DNA from: Paenibacillus silagei
GTDB lineage: Bacteria; Bacillota; Bacilli; Paenibacillales; Paenibacillaceae
Direction of reading: 5' to 3'
DNA: 64,000 bases
NCBI RefSeq assembly: GCF_017874735.1
Contig: NZ_JAGGLV010000016.1
Location: 106,912-170,911 of the forward strand
Part shown: piece by piece, positions 42,880 to 52,300 of the stretch
How the letters are laid out: the number at the start of each line of letters is the position of its first letter
Position numbering within the stretch: the stretch's first letter is position 1
Position numbers and translations under genes: made by a program
Notes under the pieces: generated by a model
What the model saw: the letters and a program-made list of their open reading frames with translations, nothing else
What the model was told of the DNA's origin: nothing
Databases searched by the model: none

Positions 42880-43749
42880 ATGACCGATATTTATGAGGAT
42901 ATACGCAAGGGTGAAAAGGGTGCGATGGTCAGCATTGCTGCTTATCTGGTTCTGTCTGCCTTCAAGCTGATCTGCGGCTACTTGTTCGCTTCCAGTGCGC
43001 TCCTGGCGGACGGATTCAACAATTTAACCGATATTGTGGCCTCGCTGGCGGTGCTGATCGGGCTGCGCATCTCGCGGAAGCCGCCGGATTCCGATCACAC
43101 CTACGGGCATTTCCGGGCCGAGACGATTGCAGCGCTGATGGCTTCTTTTATTATGGCGCTGGTGGGTATTCAGGTTATTGTGGAGGCGGTGCGCTCGCTG
43201 TTCGAGGGGGAGAAGGCCACGCCGCAGCTCTGGTCTGCCGGTGTTGCGCTGGTGTGTGCGGTAGCGATGATGGGGGTATATATATATAACAAGCGTCTGG
43301 CCGAGCGAATTAATAACCATGCTCTGATGGCTGCTGCCAAGGATAATTTCTCGGATGCTATCGTAAGCGTAGGTGCAGCTGTAGGGATTGTAGGGGCACA
43401 GTTCGGACTGCCGTGGATCGATTCCGCGGCTGCCATCGGAGTCGGCTTGCTGATTATCAAGACCGCCTGGGATATTTTCCGCGATTCCACGTACCGGCTG
43501 ACGGACGGATTTGACGAAGACAAGCTGCTGGACCTGCGCAGCACCATTGCCCGGACACCGGGCGTAGAGGGCATCAAGGATCTGAAGGCCCGTGTACACG
43601 GCAATCATGTGCTGGTGGATGTAGTCGTAGAGGTGAATGCCCGCATGACAGTCATGGAAGGGCATGAGATCAGCGACTCGATTGAAGAACGGATGACCAA
43701 GCTGCACAACATCATGCATGTGCAAGTTCACGTGGAGCCCAAGGACTAA
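42880..43749 (+). CDS. Cation diffusion facilitator family metal exporter
   Basis: 289 residues from ATG 42880, with GGGAGGGG upstream. Six transmembrane helices lie in the first 200 residues. The metal-site motifs are present: LADGFNNLTDIVASL in helix 2 (DGxxNxxD) and NNHALMAAAKDNFSDAIVS in helix 5, where Asn-Phe-Ser-Asp replaces the His-Xxx-Xxx-Xxx-Asp of zinc carriers. DGxxN in helix 2 with that helix 5 suggests the manganese-type branch (MneP/MneS). A cytoplasmic dimerisation domain ends the protein. It exports a divalent metal, most likely Mn(II), against protons; the metal is inference. Monocistronic. Confidence 0.88.
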   Translation: MTDIYEDIRKGEKGAMVSIAAYLVLSAFKLICGYLFASSALLADGFNNLTDIVASLAVLIGLRISRKPPDSDHTYGHFRAETIAALMASFIMALVGIQVIVEAVRSLFEGEKATPQLWSAGVALVCAVAMMGVYIYNKRLAERINNHALMAAAKDNFSDAIVSVGAAVGIVGAQFGLPWIDSAAAIGVGLLIIKTAWDIFRDSTYRLTDGFDEDKLLDLRSTIARTPGVEGIKDLKARVHGNHVLVDVVVEVNARMTVMEGHEISDSIEERMTKLHNIMHVQVHVEPKD

Positions 43750-43853
43750 CATTCCATGATTTCTCCTAGTTAGCTGTAATTTCCACCAAATCCAAGGAGA
43801 AATCGAGACTATAGACCTGTATGTTACCATAAGATGGAAAGGTTTTTTGTGAA

Positions 43854-43873
43854 ATTTGGAGCATGTTCCAAAT
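43854..43873. promoter_or_regulatory. Palindrome in the NlpC/P60 promoter region
   Basis: ATTTGGA-GCATGT-TCCAAAT is a perfect 7-bp dyad. A TATAAT follows at 43886-43891, so the dyad overlaps the -35 area. Likely an operator for an unknown regulator. Confidence 0.5.
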
Positions 43874-43961
43874 CCCGGGCCAGCCTATAATGAGGGCAGA
43901 AAGCAACAAACGTAGCGCGCGCCGTTGTTGATTTTCTTAATACGCTAAGCGGGGGAACGCT

Positions 43962-45059
43962 ATGATCGTATCACGCAAGAAAATTACAGCATCGTTATGG
44001 GTTTCCGCATCACTGGCATTATCCTTGGGAGTGTTCAGTCCCGGGCAGGCTTTCGCTGCAACCGATTCTTCGATTACAACCTTGGCAGCTTCCGCTGGAC
44101 AGACAGGCATTATTGAAGCTTCGGTACGGCTGCGTACAGATCCGTCTACCAGCAGCACGGTACTGAAATATCTGAATAAAGGCGACCAGGTAGTTATTCT
44201 GGAAGCTGCGAACAGCTACTGGTACAAAGTAAGAACTGCAGAGGGAATTGTGGGGTATATGAGCTCAGGGGATTCCTATATCCGGGTAGCTACAGCTTCC
44301 GCACCTGCGTCCCGGACAGCGGTGATTCAGGCCACGGTCCGTGTAAGGGATACCCCTGCAACCAGCGGTCAAGTGGTTGGATATCTCTATAAGAATGACC
44401 AGGTAACCATTCTTGAAGAGACTAACAGCTATTGGTACAAAATAAGAACGGCAAACGGGACGGTGGGTTATACAAGCTCATCCGATCAATATATTACAGC
44501 GGGTGCTTCATCGCCGCCTGCTCCAGCCACTCCAGCTCCAACACCTGCACCTGTTCAGACACCGGTGCCGGCACCTGTTCCAACACCAGCTCCGGCACCT
44601 GTACCTACAGCCGGGCAGACTGCTGTGATTGAACGAGTGATATCAGCGGGCATGGGCTATCTGGGAACACCATATGAATACGGCTCTGACCGCAATAATA
44701 CAAGTACCTTCGATTGCTCTGATTTCATCCGCCAGATCTTCATGGATGCAGCGAACTTGAAGCTGCCTGCCGATTCCCGGCAGCAAGGGGACTGGGTGAA
44801 GCAGAACAGTGGTGCAGTTACGGATGTATCCGGCTTGAAGCGGGGAGATTTGATGTTCTTCATGGATTATAAAGGAACTTCTCCCTCTGCTTATGCCGGA
44901 ATCAACAAATCTACGGCAAGAATTACGCATGTCGCCATGTATTTGGGTGACGGGAAGCTGCTGCATACCTATTCAGTAAGCTCCGGCGGTGTAAGAGTGG
45001 ATAATCTTAGCGCTTCTTGGATGAACCGTTTCCTGTACGGAGGCTCGGTCATCCGCTAA
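43962..45059 (+). CDS. Secreted SH3-domain NlpC/P60 peptidoglycan endopeptidase
   Basis: 365 residues. The ribosome binding site GGGGGAA lies in the loop of a short AGCG/CGCT hairpin directly before ATG 43962. A signal peptide ends at QAFAA. Two bacterial SH3 domains follow (about 47-105 and 115-175; both with VRLRTDPSTSS- or VRVRDTPATSG-like starts), then a Pro/Ala/Thr-rich linker with APVPTPAPAP repeats. The NlpC/P60 domain (about 225-365) has catalytic C252 in TFDCSDFIRQ and H323 in ITHVAMYLGDG. It cuts peptide stems in the cell wall. A strong terminator follows. Confidence 0.93.
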   Translation: MIVSRKKITASLWVSASLALSLGVFSPGQAFAATDSSITTLAASAGQTGIIEASVRLRTDPSTSSTVLKYLNKGDQVVILEAANSYWYKVRTAEGIVGYMSSGDSYIRVATASAPASRTAVIQATVRVRDTPATSGQVVGYLYKNDQVTILEETNSYWYKIRTANGTVGYTSSSDQYITAGASSPPAPATPAPTPAPVQTPVPAPVPTPAPAPVPTAGQTAVIERVISAGMGYLGTPYEYGSDRNNTSTFDCSDFIRQIFMDAANLKLPADSRQQGDWVKQNSGAVTDVSGLKRGDLMFFMDYKGTSPSAYAGINKSTARITHVAMYLGDGKLLHTYSVSSGGVRVDNLSASWMNRFLYGGSVIR

Positions 45060-45136
45060 TATATACAGCTAGGACAGCAAGAAGCGACAGGCAGTACAAG
45101 TTTGTGACGGGTGAACTACAAGCGGGTGTATGGCGG

Positions 45137-45176
45137 GGTTATCCCTCCAGTAGAAGATTCTACTGGAGGGATAACC
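45137..45176 (+). terminator. Terminator after the NlpC/P60 gene
   Basis: GGTTATCCCTCCAGTAGAA and TTCTACTGGAGGGATAACC are perfect 19-bp arms, followed by CTTTTT. Confidence 0.9.
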
Positions 45177-45272
45177 CTTTTTATATGTTTTGGTGGGGGA
45201 ATTTAGCATCCATTAGACGCAAAAAAAGGCCGTTTGGATTGGCGTCCACGTGCCTTGTTAGGTACATCCGTT

Positions 45273-45312
45273 GAGTCATAGCTGCAGCATATGAGTGGAG
45301 CAGCTATGACTC
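45273..45312. terminator. Hairpin downstream of the convergent secreted-protein gene
   Basis: GAGTCATAGCTGC and GCAGCTATGACTC, perfect 13-bp arms around 14 bases. No T run on either side, so it may block transcription poorly or serve another role. Confidence 0.5.
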
Positions 45313-45328
45313 CTATATGTCGAATCGC

Positions 45329-45733
45329 TTATGGATTGATTACGTATGCAGAGGCAGGAACCTTGATCCAGGCTTTACCCAGCCAAGTGTAGATTTCTCT
45401 CCATTCGTTGCCCATAGCGTCTTTCGTGATCACACCAGTAGTATCCACAGTCTGTGCACCCAGCCAGCCAATAGCAGTTGTGCTTCCCGCAGAAAGATGG
45501 AATGCTGTGAGTTTGGTCAGAATGATCTGAGGTGTTGCCGGCTTAAGATCAGCCTGGGTGATAACAGGGTCTGCCGGATTCAGGTAAGTTACTCCGGTTA
45601 CAGTAGTTACTGCATCGGAAGAAGTGGTTTTGGTAGTTTCTGTTGTTCCTGTTACTACCTCAGCTGCGGAAGCTGTTGCTGCCAAGGAAGCCATAAGACC
45701 CATTGCTACTGTTAAACTGGCTAATTTTTTCAT
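45329..45733 (-). CDS. Small secreted protein, unknown function
   Basis: 134 residues, ATG after AGGAGGAATC. The signal peptide MKKLASLTVAMGLMASLAATASA is cut before AEV. A Thr/Ser-rich spacer (TGTTETTKTTSSDAVTTVTGV) leads to a domain of about 85 residues with two parts: LTKLTAFHLSAGSTTAIGWLGAQTVD and an SH3-like ending EWREIYTWLGKAWIKVPASAY. It may bind the wall, like its SH3-bearing neighbour across the terminator. No family recognised. Confidence 0.75.
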   Translation of the reverse strand: MKKLASLTVAMGLMASLAATASAAEVVTGTTETTKTTSSDAVTTVTGVTYLNPADPVITQADLKPATPQIILTKLTAFHLSAGSTTAIGWLGAQTVDTTGVITKDAMGNEWREIYTWLGKAWIKVPASAYVINP

Positions 45734-45980
45734 CGATGATTCCTCCTAGGTATGATGGTGTAATTTTCTATGTTCGTGCTGTGCTAATAAGGATGTAAAC
45801 ATAAATTGCATTGAATGAACCAGCGGCATCAATAAATTTTATTTTTCTTGTCCGGCCTTAGCGGGGGAACGCTTCATTACGGACTGAATCACGGATGACA
45901 ACCTGAGCGGAAAGGCCTATACTTTTTGAAGGGGAATGAAGCCCATTTCAACACTACATAAGAATGGCGGGAACAGCAAG
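45734..45980. other. Leader and non-coding gap between two minus-strand genes
   Basis: The only pattern is AGCGGGGGAACGCT at 45860-45873, identical to the 14 bases before the NlpC/P60 start codon. No gene follows it here. No full riboswitch could be built around it. Confidence 0.4.
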
Positions 45981-46016
45981 AGGCCCGAGGATCTCCTGGC
46001 GGAGACCTCCGGGCCT
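45981..46016 (-). terminator. Terminator after the DUF1328 gene
   Basis: AGGCCCGAGGATCTCC and GGAGACCTCCGGGCCT pair with two mismatches, 41 bases beyond the stop codon on the minus strand; the following CTTGCTGTT is only mildly T-rich. Confidence 0.65.
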
Positions 46017-46056
46017 GCAGCACTGCCTGTCCGGCAGTCAGCTAACGTGGGCTTGC

Positions 46057-46224
46057 CTACATAGATCGTCCTCTGCGCCCCATAAAGAGTGAGACCACGA
46101 AGAGGACCAGGAAGATGTAGAACAATACTTTGGCGATGCCGACAGCCGCCGCCACAATATTGAAGAATCCGAAGATACCGGCAATCAGGGCGACTACCAG
46201 CAGAATTATTGACCATCTTAGCAT
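46057..46224 (-). CDS. DUF1328 (YtjA-type) small membrane protein
   Basis: 55 residues, found by reading the minus strand: MLRWSIILLVVALIAGIFGF, then NIVAAAVGIAKVLFYIFLVLFVVSLFMGRRGRSM and a stop. AAAGGATG precedes the ATG. Two transmembrane helices with the central FxxxAAAxxxIAKxLFxIFLVLF pattern are diagnostic for the DUF1328/YtjA family. These proteins are often stress-induced, which fits the nearby SigB region, but I found no convincing SigB promoter for this gene. Confidence 0.88.
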   Translation of the reverse strand: MLRWSIILLVVALIAGIFGFFNIVAAAVGIAKVLFYIFLVLFVVSLFMGRRGRSM

Positions 46225-46326
46225 GAGATGTCATCCTTTCTGTGCGTTGATGTAGTCATTGTTTAAACGGGGCGTATCCATTTGAAACAGGGAGGAAAGG
46301 AAGAGGATTCCAGGGGCTTGGCCTTT

Positions 46327-46352
46327 GTTTCGGCCTAATTCTGTAAGGGTAA
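46327..46352 (+). promoter_or_regulatory. SigB-like promoter of the DUF948 gene
   Basis: GTTTCG (46327), a 14-bp spacer and GGGTAA (46347-46352). Bacillus SigB promoters read GTTTAA-N12-14-GGGTAT. It is 60 bases before the gene. Confidence 0.65.
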
Positions 46353-46411
46353 CTATGCAGTATCAGACAGTGCAAACCGATAATTTACACACTTGGAAGG
46401 GGTTATCCACA

Positions 46412-46918
46412 ATGATCATTGAACTTAGCGTAGCACTGGCTGCTATCGCATTCGCAGTACTCGTATTCTTCTTAATCAAAACCTTAAAGTCAGCGAAGGA
46501 ATCGCTCGACAAGGTCAGCCAAACTCTGCAGGAGGTTCAGAAGACTATTGATGAGCTAACCTATGAAGTTAAAACAACAGTCCGGCATGCCAATGACATC
46601 ACAGCGGATGTGCAGGGTAAAATTCAGAAGATTGACCCGATCGTGGATTCTGTAAAGAATCTGGGCGATGTCATGAACGAGCTGACATTGACCGTGAAGC
46701 AGGTATCTGTAACGGTAATTGAGAAATTCCGTAAATCACGTGAACTGAAGGATAAGGCAAAATCGGTATCCATCGCAGAAGCCCCGTTAACACCGGCTGA
46801 GGAGAGAACCGTACAATCCTATGAGGCAGTGAGTTCAAGCAAATCCAAGGGCAAGATAGCCTCAGCCCTCAAAGGCGTGGATGCAGCCGCTGCAATCTGG
46901 CAGAAATTCCGCCATTAA
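46412..46918 (+). CDS. DUF948 membrane-anchored protein, YtxG-like
   Basis: 168 residues from ATG 46412; GGAAGGGG is 10 bases before. One N-terminal transmembrane helix (IIELSVALAAIAFAVLVFFLIKTL) is followed by a long amphipathic helix with the DUF948 pattern SLDKVSQTLQEVQKTIDELTYEVKTTVRHANDITADVQGKIQKIDPIVDSVKNLGDV. B. subtilis YtxG is a general-stress protein of this kind and is SigB-controlled; here too a SigB-like promoter lies upstream. The tail is Ser/Lys-rich. Exact role unknown. Confidence 0.88.
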   Translation: MIIELSVALAAIAFAVLVFFLIKTLKSAKESLDKVSQTLQEVQKTIDELTYEVKTTVRHANDITADVQGKIQKIDPIVDSVKNLGDVMNELTLTVKQVSVTVIEKFRKSRELKDKAKSVSIAEAPLTPAEERTVQSYEAVSSSKSKGKIASALKGVDAAAAIWQKFRH

Positions 46919-46985
46919 TACGATGGAATGAAATACGGCGGGGCTCAGGACGGGGCAATACCAGCTCATGAAAGGCGGGAACCCT

Positions 46986-47522
46986 ATGAAAATGGTTATT
47001 CTCTTGCTAAGTCTGCTTGCTCCCTTCATATCTGCACCGCCGCAGGATGAGACTGTTTCTCCCGCTCCCGGTACCGCTGCACAGCTGCCGGTAATATTCG
47101 CCTTCGAGCATAGCGCAGCTGCCGATCTCTACATAAGCAGCTTCGACTCCTTGTCCGGTATTAGCTTATATATGACGGAAGAGGAGCTGCTGCAGATCAA
47201 GGGAACCCCTCAGCAGATTGTTGAAGATCCTTGGGCCGGGTGTCTTGAATATCAGTATGCCGATAGCTCGGCGGGGGTATGCGGCGGTGTTGTCCTGTAT
47301 GTTCATGCTTCGCCTTCCCAGGCCGGACAATATGGTCTGAGCCTCAATGGACGGATGCTTAATCCGCAGGCCATGAACGTGCAGGATATGCTGGGAGCGC
47401 CTGATTTTGAAGCTGAGGATGGGGATGTTTATATTAGAGGAGAGGCTGCGCTCAAGATCTACCGCAATACGGAGAGCGGCGAATGGGCCGGGCTGGATTT
47501 ATTCGACGCTTATTCCTTCTGA
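46986..47522 (+). CDS. Secreted protein, unknown function
   Basis: 178 residues from ATG 46986, with AAAGGCGGG ahead; ATG 46968 would place that site inside the gene. MKMVILLLSLLAPFISAPP is a short signal peptide. The mature part holds IFAFEHSAAADLYISSFDSLSGISLYMTEEELLQIKGTPQQIVEDPWAGCLEYQYAD with one Cys pair (C at WAGCLEY and GVCGG), followed by a C-terminal part that ends LDLFDAYSF. LYMTEEELLQIKGTP recalls the helix-turn of SmpA/OmlA-like domains, but that is weak. No family assigned. Confidence 0.7.
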   Translation: MKMVILLLSLLAPFISAPPQDETVSPAPGTAAQLPVIFAFEHSAAADLYISSFDSLSGISLYMTEEELLQIKGTPQQIVEDPWAGCLEYQYADSSAGVCGGVVLYVHASPSQAGQYGLSLNGRMLNPQAMNVQDMLGAPDFEAEDGDVYIRGEAALKIYRNTESGEWAGLDLFDAYSF

Positions 47523-47526
47523 AGCT

Positions 47527-47551
47527 GTTTCGAGCGCGGCGATTTGGGTTA
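47527..47551 (+). promoter_or_regulatory. SigB-like promoter of the YflT-type stress protein gene
   Basis: GTTTCG (47527), a 13-bp spacer and GGGTTA (47546-47551), 63 bases before the ATG. Confidence 0.6.
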
Positions 47552-47613
47552 ATGAATGCTCAGTCATCCATCCGGTGGCTGGGCCTTTATTCATTATGAA
47601 GGAGAGTGATCTC

Positions 47614-47956
47614 ATGGATTCAACAGGTACACAGGCTTATGCCAAGCTCCTGGAGAACGGCGTTCAGGCGATCGAAGAAGTGAATCGGCTCCGTAGCAGC
47701 GGCTACACCAGAGAGGATCTTTATGTGATCAGTCACGATGAAGACCGTGAAGGGCGTATCGTGGACGCCGCAGATACTAATGAAGTGGGGCTGAGTGAAG
47801 AAGGGCTGTTCGGTGCCATTGCCAACCTATTCCGTTCGCGCGGCGACGCTTTACGCTTCAAGATCACTTCACTGGGCTTCAGCGCAGCGGAAGCGGCATT
47901 TTACGAGAAAGAGCTTGATACAGGCAAGGTTCTGGTCATTGCCAAAAGAAACCCAC
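47614..47956 (+). CDS. General stress protein, YflT/GSP17M domain
   Basis: 115 residues, ATG 47614 with AAGGAGAG; the last coding bases run into the stop at about 47961. The pattern YAKLLENGVQAIEEVNRLRSSGYTREDLYVISHDEDREGRIVDAADTNEVG, followed by GLFGAIANLFRSRGDALRFKITSLGFSAAEAAFYEKELDTGKVLVIAK, is the heat-induced stress protein YflT domain. This resembles the low-complexity-binding general stress protein 17M family of Bacilli. A SigB-like promoter is directly upstream, so it probably belongs to the regulon of the sigma factor encoded at 56544. Cytoplasmic; molecular role unknown. Confidence 0.88.
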
Positions 47957-47999
47957 AATAATCGCGGGTTGGCTTCGCTGACCTTAATAGTACAATAGC

Positions 48000-48042
48000 G
48001 TAACCTCCAGTCCCACTAGATGTTAGTGGAGCTGGAGGTTAC
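48000..48042 (+). terminator. Terminator after the YflT-type gene
   Basis: GTAACCTCCAG and CTGGAGGTTAC outer arms and CCACTA/TAGTGG inner arms form a long stem around GATGT; TTTGTTG follows. Confidence 0.75.
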
Positions 48043-48173
48043 TTTGTTGAAGCCGGGACCTGCTTTATGCCAATATCTAGCTGGTTGGTAACAGGCCGTG
48101 TAAATATCGTATGATAGAATGACAGAGCTGCGGGTTAGGGCCTTAACACAATATTCGCGTGAGGTGAGGAAGC

Positions 48174-49337
48174 TTGAGAATATTAATCGTAGACGACAAT
48201 CCTACCAATGTAATTATTATCCGTGAGATCCTCAAGAAGGAAGATTACCGGAATTTCATAACGGCTTCGTCCGCCAAAGATATGCTGAAGCTGCTGGGCG
48301 TCGGTGTGGGGGAAGAGCCCCGGCCGTCCGATGTGGATCTGATTCTGCTGGATATGATGATGCCGGAAATGGACGGAATTGAAGCCTGCCGGGTGGTCCA
48401 GCAATATGAGCATCTGAAGGATATTCCTATTATTATGGTTACGGCTGTAGGTGACTCCAAGAAGCTCGCAGAGGCGCTGGATGCCGGAGCGGTGGATTAT
48501 GTTACGAAGCCGATTAACAAGGTGGAGCTGATGGCCCGTATTCGCCTCGCGCTGCGGCTGAAGCGCGAGAAGGACTGGCATAAGGAGCGGGACCAGCGGA
48601 TACAGGATGAATTGAAGCTGGCTGCCCTGGTGCAGAATGCGGTACTCAGTCTGCCGCTTGCCGAGGAGACTCTGGAGGTACATGCGATTTACCAGCCTTC
48701 CTTCGAGCTGGCTGGGGATCTGTATGCCTGGTATCCGCTGGGAGACGGGCGTTATGCGGTCATCCTGCTCGATATGATGGGCCACGGCATCTCGTCTTCT
48801 TTGTTTACCATGTTCCTTGCCTCGGTCCTGAAGGATACCGTAACGACCTATGTGGAACCGGAGAAGGTTATTCAGGAGCTTAACAGACGCTTTAATCAGC
48901 TATATATTGAGAAGCAGCTGGTCCAGTATTATTTCACGGCGATCTATCTTGTCATTGATACCCGCATGAAGCGGATTAACTATGTGAATGCCGGGCATCC
49001 GCCGGCGCTGTTTTTTGAAGGGGAGGCCAAGACGCCTGTTCTGCTTGAGAGCAACGGCCACCCTGTCGGGCTGTTTGACCGGATCGATATTCAGCAGCAG
49101 AGCCTCAGCTACGAGGACGAGGGTCATCTGGTGCTGTTCACGGACGGCCTTATGGAGATGGTAGAGGGTGAACAGGAGGAGCAGCTGAAATTCATGGTCG
49201 GGCATTTGAATGCCACTCATGACTGGCAGGAAGACCTGGTGCGCGCTGCCTTCCTGAGCGAGCCGGTTAATTCGGAACGTGATGACGATAAATGCCTGGT
49301 GTGGATCTCGCTGAAGAAAGGAATCGATAAGGAATGA
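48174..49337 (+). CDS. REC-PP2C response regulator phosphatase, RsbY/RsbU-like
   Basis: 387 residues from TTG 48174, placed by GAGGTGAGG just upstream. The receiver domain (1-125) has DD (7-8), phosphorylated D60 in LLDMMMPEMDG and K in VTKPINK. A short coiled coil leads to a PP2C/SpoIIE phosphatase domain with metal Asp in AGDLYAW, LLDMMGHG, FTDGLMEM and DDDKCLVW. Such enzymes dephosphorylate RsbV and so free SigB; RsbY of B. cereus has the same architecture. Its stop overlaps the ATG of the hybrid kinase (ATGA), so the pair is probably made together and works together. Confidence 0.92.
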   Translation: MRILIVDDNPTNVIIIREILKKEDYRNFITASSAKDMLKLLGVGVGEEPRPSDVDLILLDMMMPEMDGIEACRVVQQYEHLKDIPIIMVTAVGDSKKLAEALDAGAVDYVTKPINKVELMARIRLALRLKREKDWHKERDQRIQDELKLAALVQNAVLSLPLAEETLEVHAIYQPSFELAGDLYAWYPLGDGRYAVILLDMMGHGISSSLFTMFLASVLKDTVTTYVEPEKVIQELNRRFNQLYIEKQLVQYYFTAIYLVIDTRMKRINYVNAGHPPALFFEGEAKTPVLLESNGHPVGLFDRIDIQQQSLSYEDEGHLVLFTDGLMEMVEGEQEEQLKFMVGHLNATHDWQEDLVRAAFLSEPVNSERDDDKCLVWISLKKGIDKE

Positions 49338-52300
49338 AGATTAAGGCTAAGCTGCTGATCGGATTCAGTGCCATGCTGGCGATTATGCTGGCGCTTACCC
49401 TGATCGGGTATGACAGGCTCCATTATATGAGCAATCAGCTGGATAGCTACCAGGAGAGATATAGCAAAGGCCGTGCTTCTTCGGGACTTCGCGGGGAAGT
49501 GAACGACATGGCACGGATACTGACCACTTCCATGCTTAATGCCGATACTGTAACCCTGGAAGCGCAGAAGGCGGAAATTGACAGCAAGGTCCTGAAGTCT
49601 GCGGAACATCTGGAGAATATTAAGGCCTCGCTGAAGACGGCAGAGGAATTGCAGATGTTATCCCGGATTGAGAATGCCTATTCCGGCTATCTGAAGTATC
49701 AGGACAAGGTTCTGGAGATGCTGAGTGCCGGATACTTTCAGAATGCCAACACGTACCGCAATGCAGAAGGACAGGATATTCAGAACGAGGTGCTGAACAG
49801 CCTGAATACGTTGTCTGATTACAATGCCTTCCGGATGACGGAGGAGACTGCTAACGCCCAAGAGGCTTCGAGCAGATCGATTCAGATGGTAACCCTGATC
49901 ATGACCTTAGGGCTGCTGCTCGGGCTGGGTGTCATTCTGTGGGTGATACCGAGCATCACGCGCGGCCTAAGTGTCGTCTCCATGATGATTACCAGCTTCG
50001 GCAACGGTAAAATGCGGGCGATCCGCAGGATCAAGGTGAAGTCGAAAGATGAGATCGGCGATGTGGCCCGGGTATTCCAGCGGATGGCCGAGGATATTGA
50101 ACAGAAGCAGCAGCTCGAGAGATCCTATGCCCAGGCACAGAGCGATCAGGCCTGGCTGAATGCCAATATTGCCCGAATTACGGAGCTGCTGCGCGGCGTC
50201 AGCTCACTGGATCAGGTAGCCCAGACCTTCATCAGTGAGTTCACGCCTGTGCTTGGAGCGCAGTATGGTGCCGTCTATCTGAAGAGCCAGGATAATCCGA
50301 ACCTGCTGGTCAGCAGCGCTTTTTATGCCGGTGAGGAGGGGGTTACGCCCAGGGAGAGCTTCGAGATCGGTCAGGGACTGGTTGGACAGAGCGCGTTGGA
50401 TAAGCTGCCGATCAAGCTGACGGAGGCGCCTGACAACTATATCTCAGTGTCTTCGGGATTCGGGGAGTCGCATCCAAGTTATATATCGATCCACCCGCTT
50501 TTATTCGAGGATGAGGTTCTGGGTGTTGTGGAATTCGCTTCCTTCACACCATTCTCGGTGCTGCAGAATGAACTGCTGCATCAGCTCTCCAATAATCTGG
50601 GGATTATTCTGAACAACATCAGCCGCAGGCTTGTGGTTGAGGAATTGCTGCGCGAATCGCAGGCGCTCACGGAAGAGCTGCAATGCCAGTCGGAGGAACT
50701 GCAGACCCAGCAGGAGGAGCTGCGCCGCTCTAACGAGAATCTGGAGGAGCAGACGGATGCCCTGAAGCGCTCAGAGGAGCTGCTGCAGCGCCAGCAGGAG
50801 GAGCTGGAGCATTACAATACAGAGCTGGTCTCCAAGACACGTGCCCTCCAGGATCAGGTGCAAGAGGTTGAAGAGAAGAAGGATGAGATTGAACATGCCC
50901 GTATGCAGCTGGAGAAGCAGGCTATGCAGCTTGCAGTAACCAGTAAATACAAATCCGAGTTTCTGGCCAATATGTCCCATGAGCTGCGTACTCCGCTGAA
51001 CAGCCTGCTCATTCTCTCCCAGCTTCTTACGGAGAACAAGGAAGGCAATCTGAGCGAGAAGCAGGTCGAATTCGCCCATACCATCTATATGTCAGGTGCA
51101 GATTTGCTTAAAATGATTGATGAGATTCTCGATCTGTCCAAGGTCGATGCCGGCAAAATGGAGCTGAATCATGAAGAAATCCCGCTCGTCGAGCTGAAGA
51201 CCTTCGTGAAGCAGAACTTTGCTCCGCTGGCTGCGCAGAAGGGGCTGTCGCTGCGCCTGTCCTTTGACGAGCCGCTTCCGGACAGTGTATATAGCGACAG
51301 TCACAGACTGAAGCAGATCCTGCGTAACCTGCTGTCCAATGCCTTCAAATTCACGAGCGAAGGGTATGTAGAGTTCTCTGTCAGCCGTGCGGACGTCAAG
51401 CGGCTGCCTGCCTATCTGCCGCATGAATATGATTATATTGCCATATCCGTCAAAGACAGCGGGATCGGCATCCCGTCAGATAAGATGGATATCGTCTTTG
51501 AGGCGTTCCAGCAGGTTGACGGTACGACGAGCCGCAAATATGGCGGCACGGGGCTTGGCCTGTCGATCAGCCGCGAATTAGCCCGCCTGATGGGCGGGGC
51601 CATCGGACTGGAGTCCCGTGAAGGGCAAGGCAGCGTATTTACACTGTATTTGCCGGTTCAGGGGAATTTTAGCCTGCTGCCGGGAGCAGTTGAAGCCGCT
51701 CCTGCCGGGGAGCCCTTGCAGCTTGAGGAGTTCCGGGAGGAACTTTCATGGGATAAGGCAGGGGACATCACGCCTACACCTGCTAAGCCTGCAGTTGTGG
51801 AAGATGACCGGGAATCCCTTGCCAGCGGCGACAAGGTGCTGCTGATTATTGAGGATGATGAGAGCTTTGCCAAGATATTGCTGGGCATGGCCCGCGGACG
51901 CGGCTTCAAGGGGCTGGTAGCCCTGCAGGGTGATATCGGCCTGCAGATGGCCAAGACCCTGCTGCCGGACGCGATCATCCTTGACATCCAGTTGCCTGTC
52001 TTGGACGGCTGGTCGATTCTGAGAGAGCTCAAGAGCGACTCCCAGACACGCCATATTCCGGTGCATGTAATCTCTGTGAATGATGAGATGAAGCAGGGGC
52101 TCATGATGGGAGCGATGGCCTACCTCAGAAAGCCGTCCTCCCGTGAAGCGCTGGACCGGGCCTTCTCGCAGATTGAGAATTACACCGCCAGCACGATGAA
52201 GCATCTCTTGATTGTCGAGGATGACGATATCCAGCGCCGTTCCATCGAGGAGCTTATCGGACATGACGATGTAGTGATTACGGCGGTGTCTTCAGGCCAA

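Noticed and set aside
45860..45980. c-di-AMP (ydaO) riboswitch starting at the AGCGGGGGAACGCT motif.
   Set aside because: The rest of the aptamer cannot be found and no plus-strand gene follows within a usual distance.
46255..46285. SigB promoter for the DUF1328 gene (minus strand GTTTCA, 14 bases, GTTTAA).
   Set aside because: The -10 half matches GGGTAT too poorly; only the -35 half is good.
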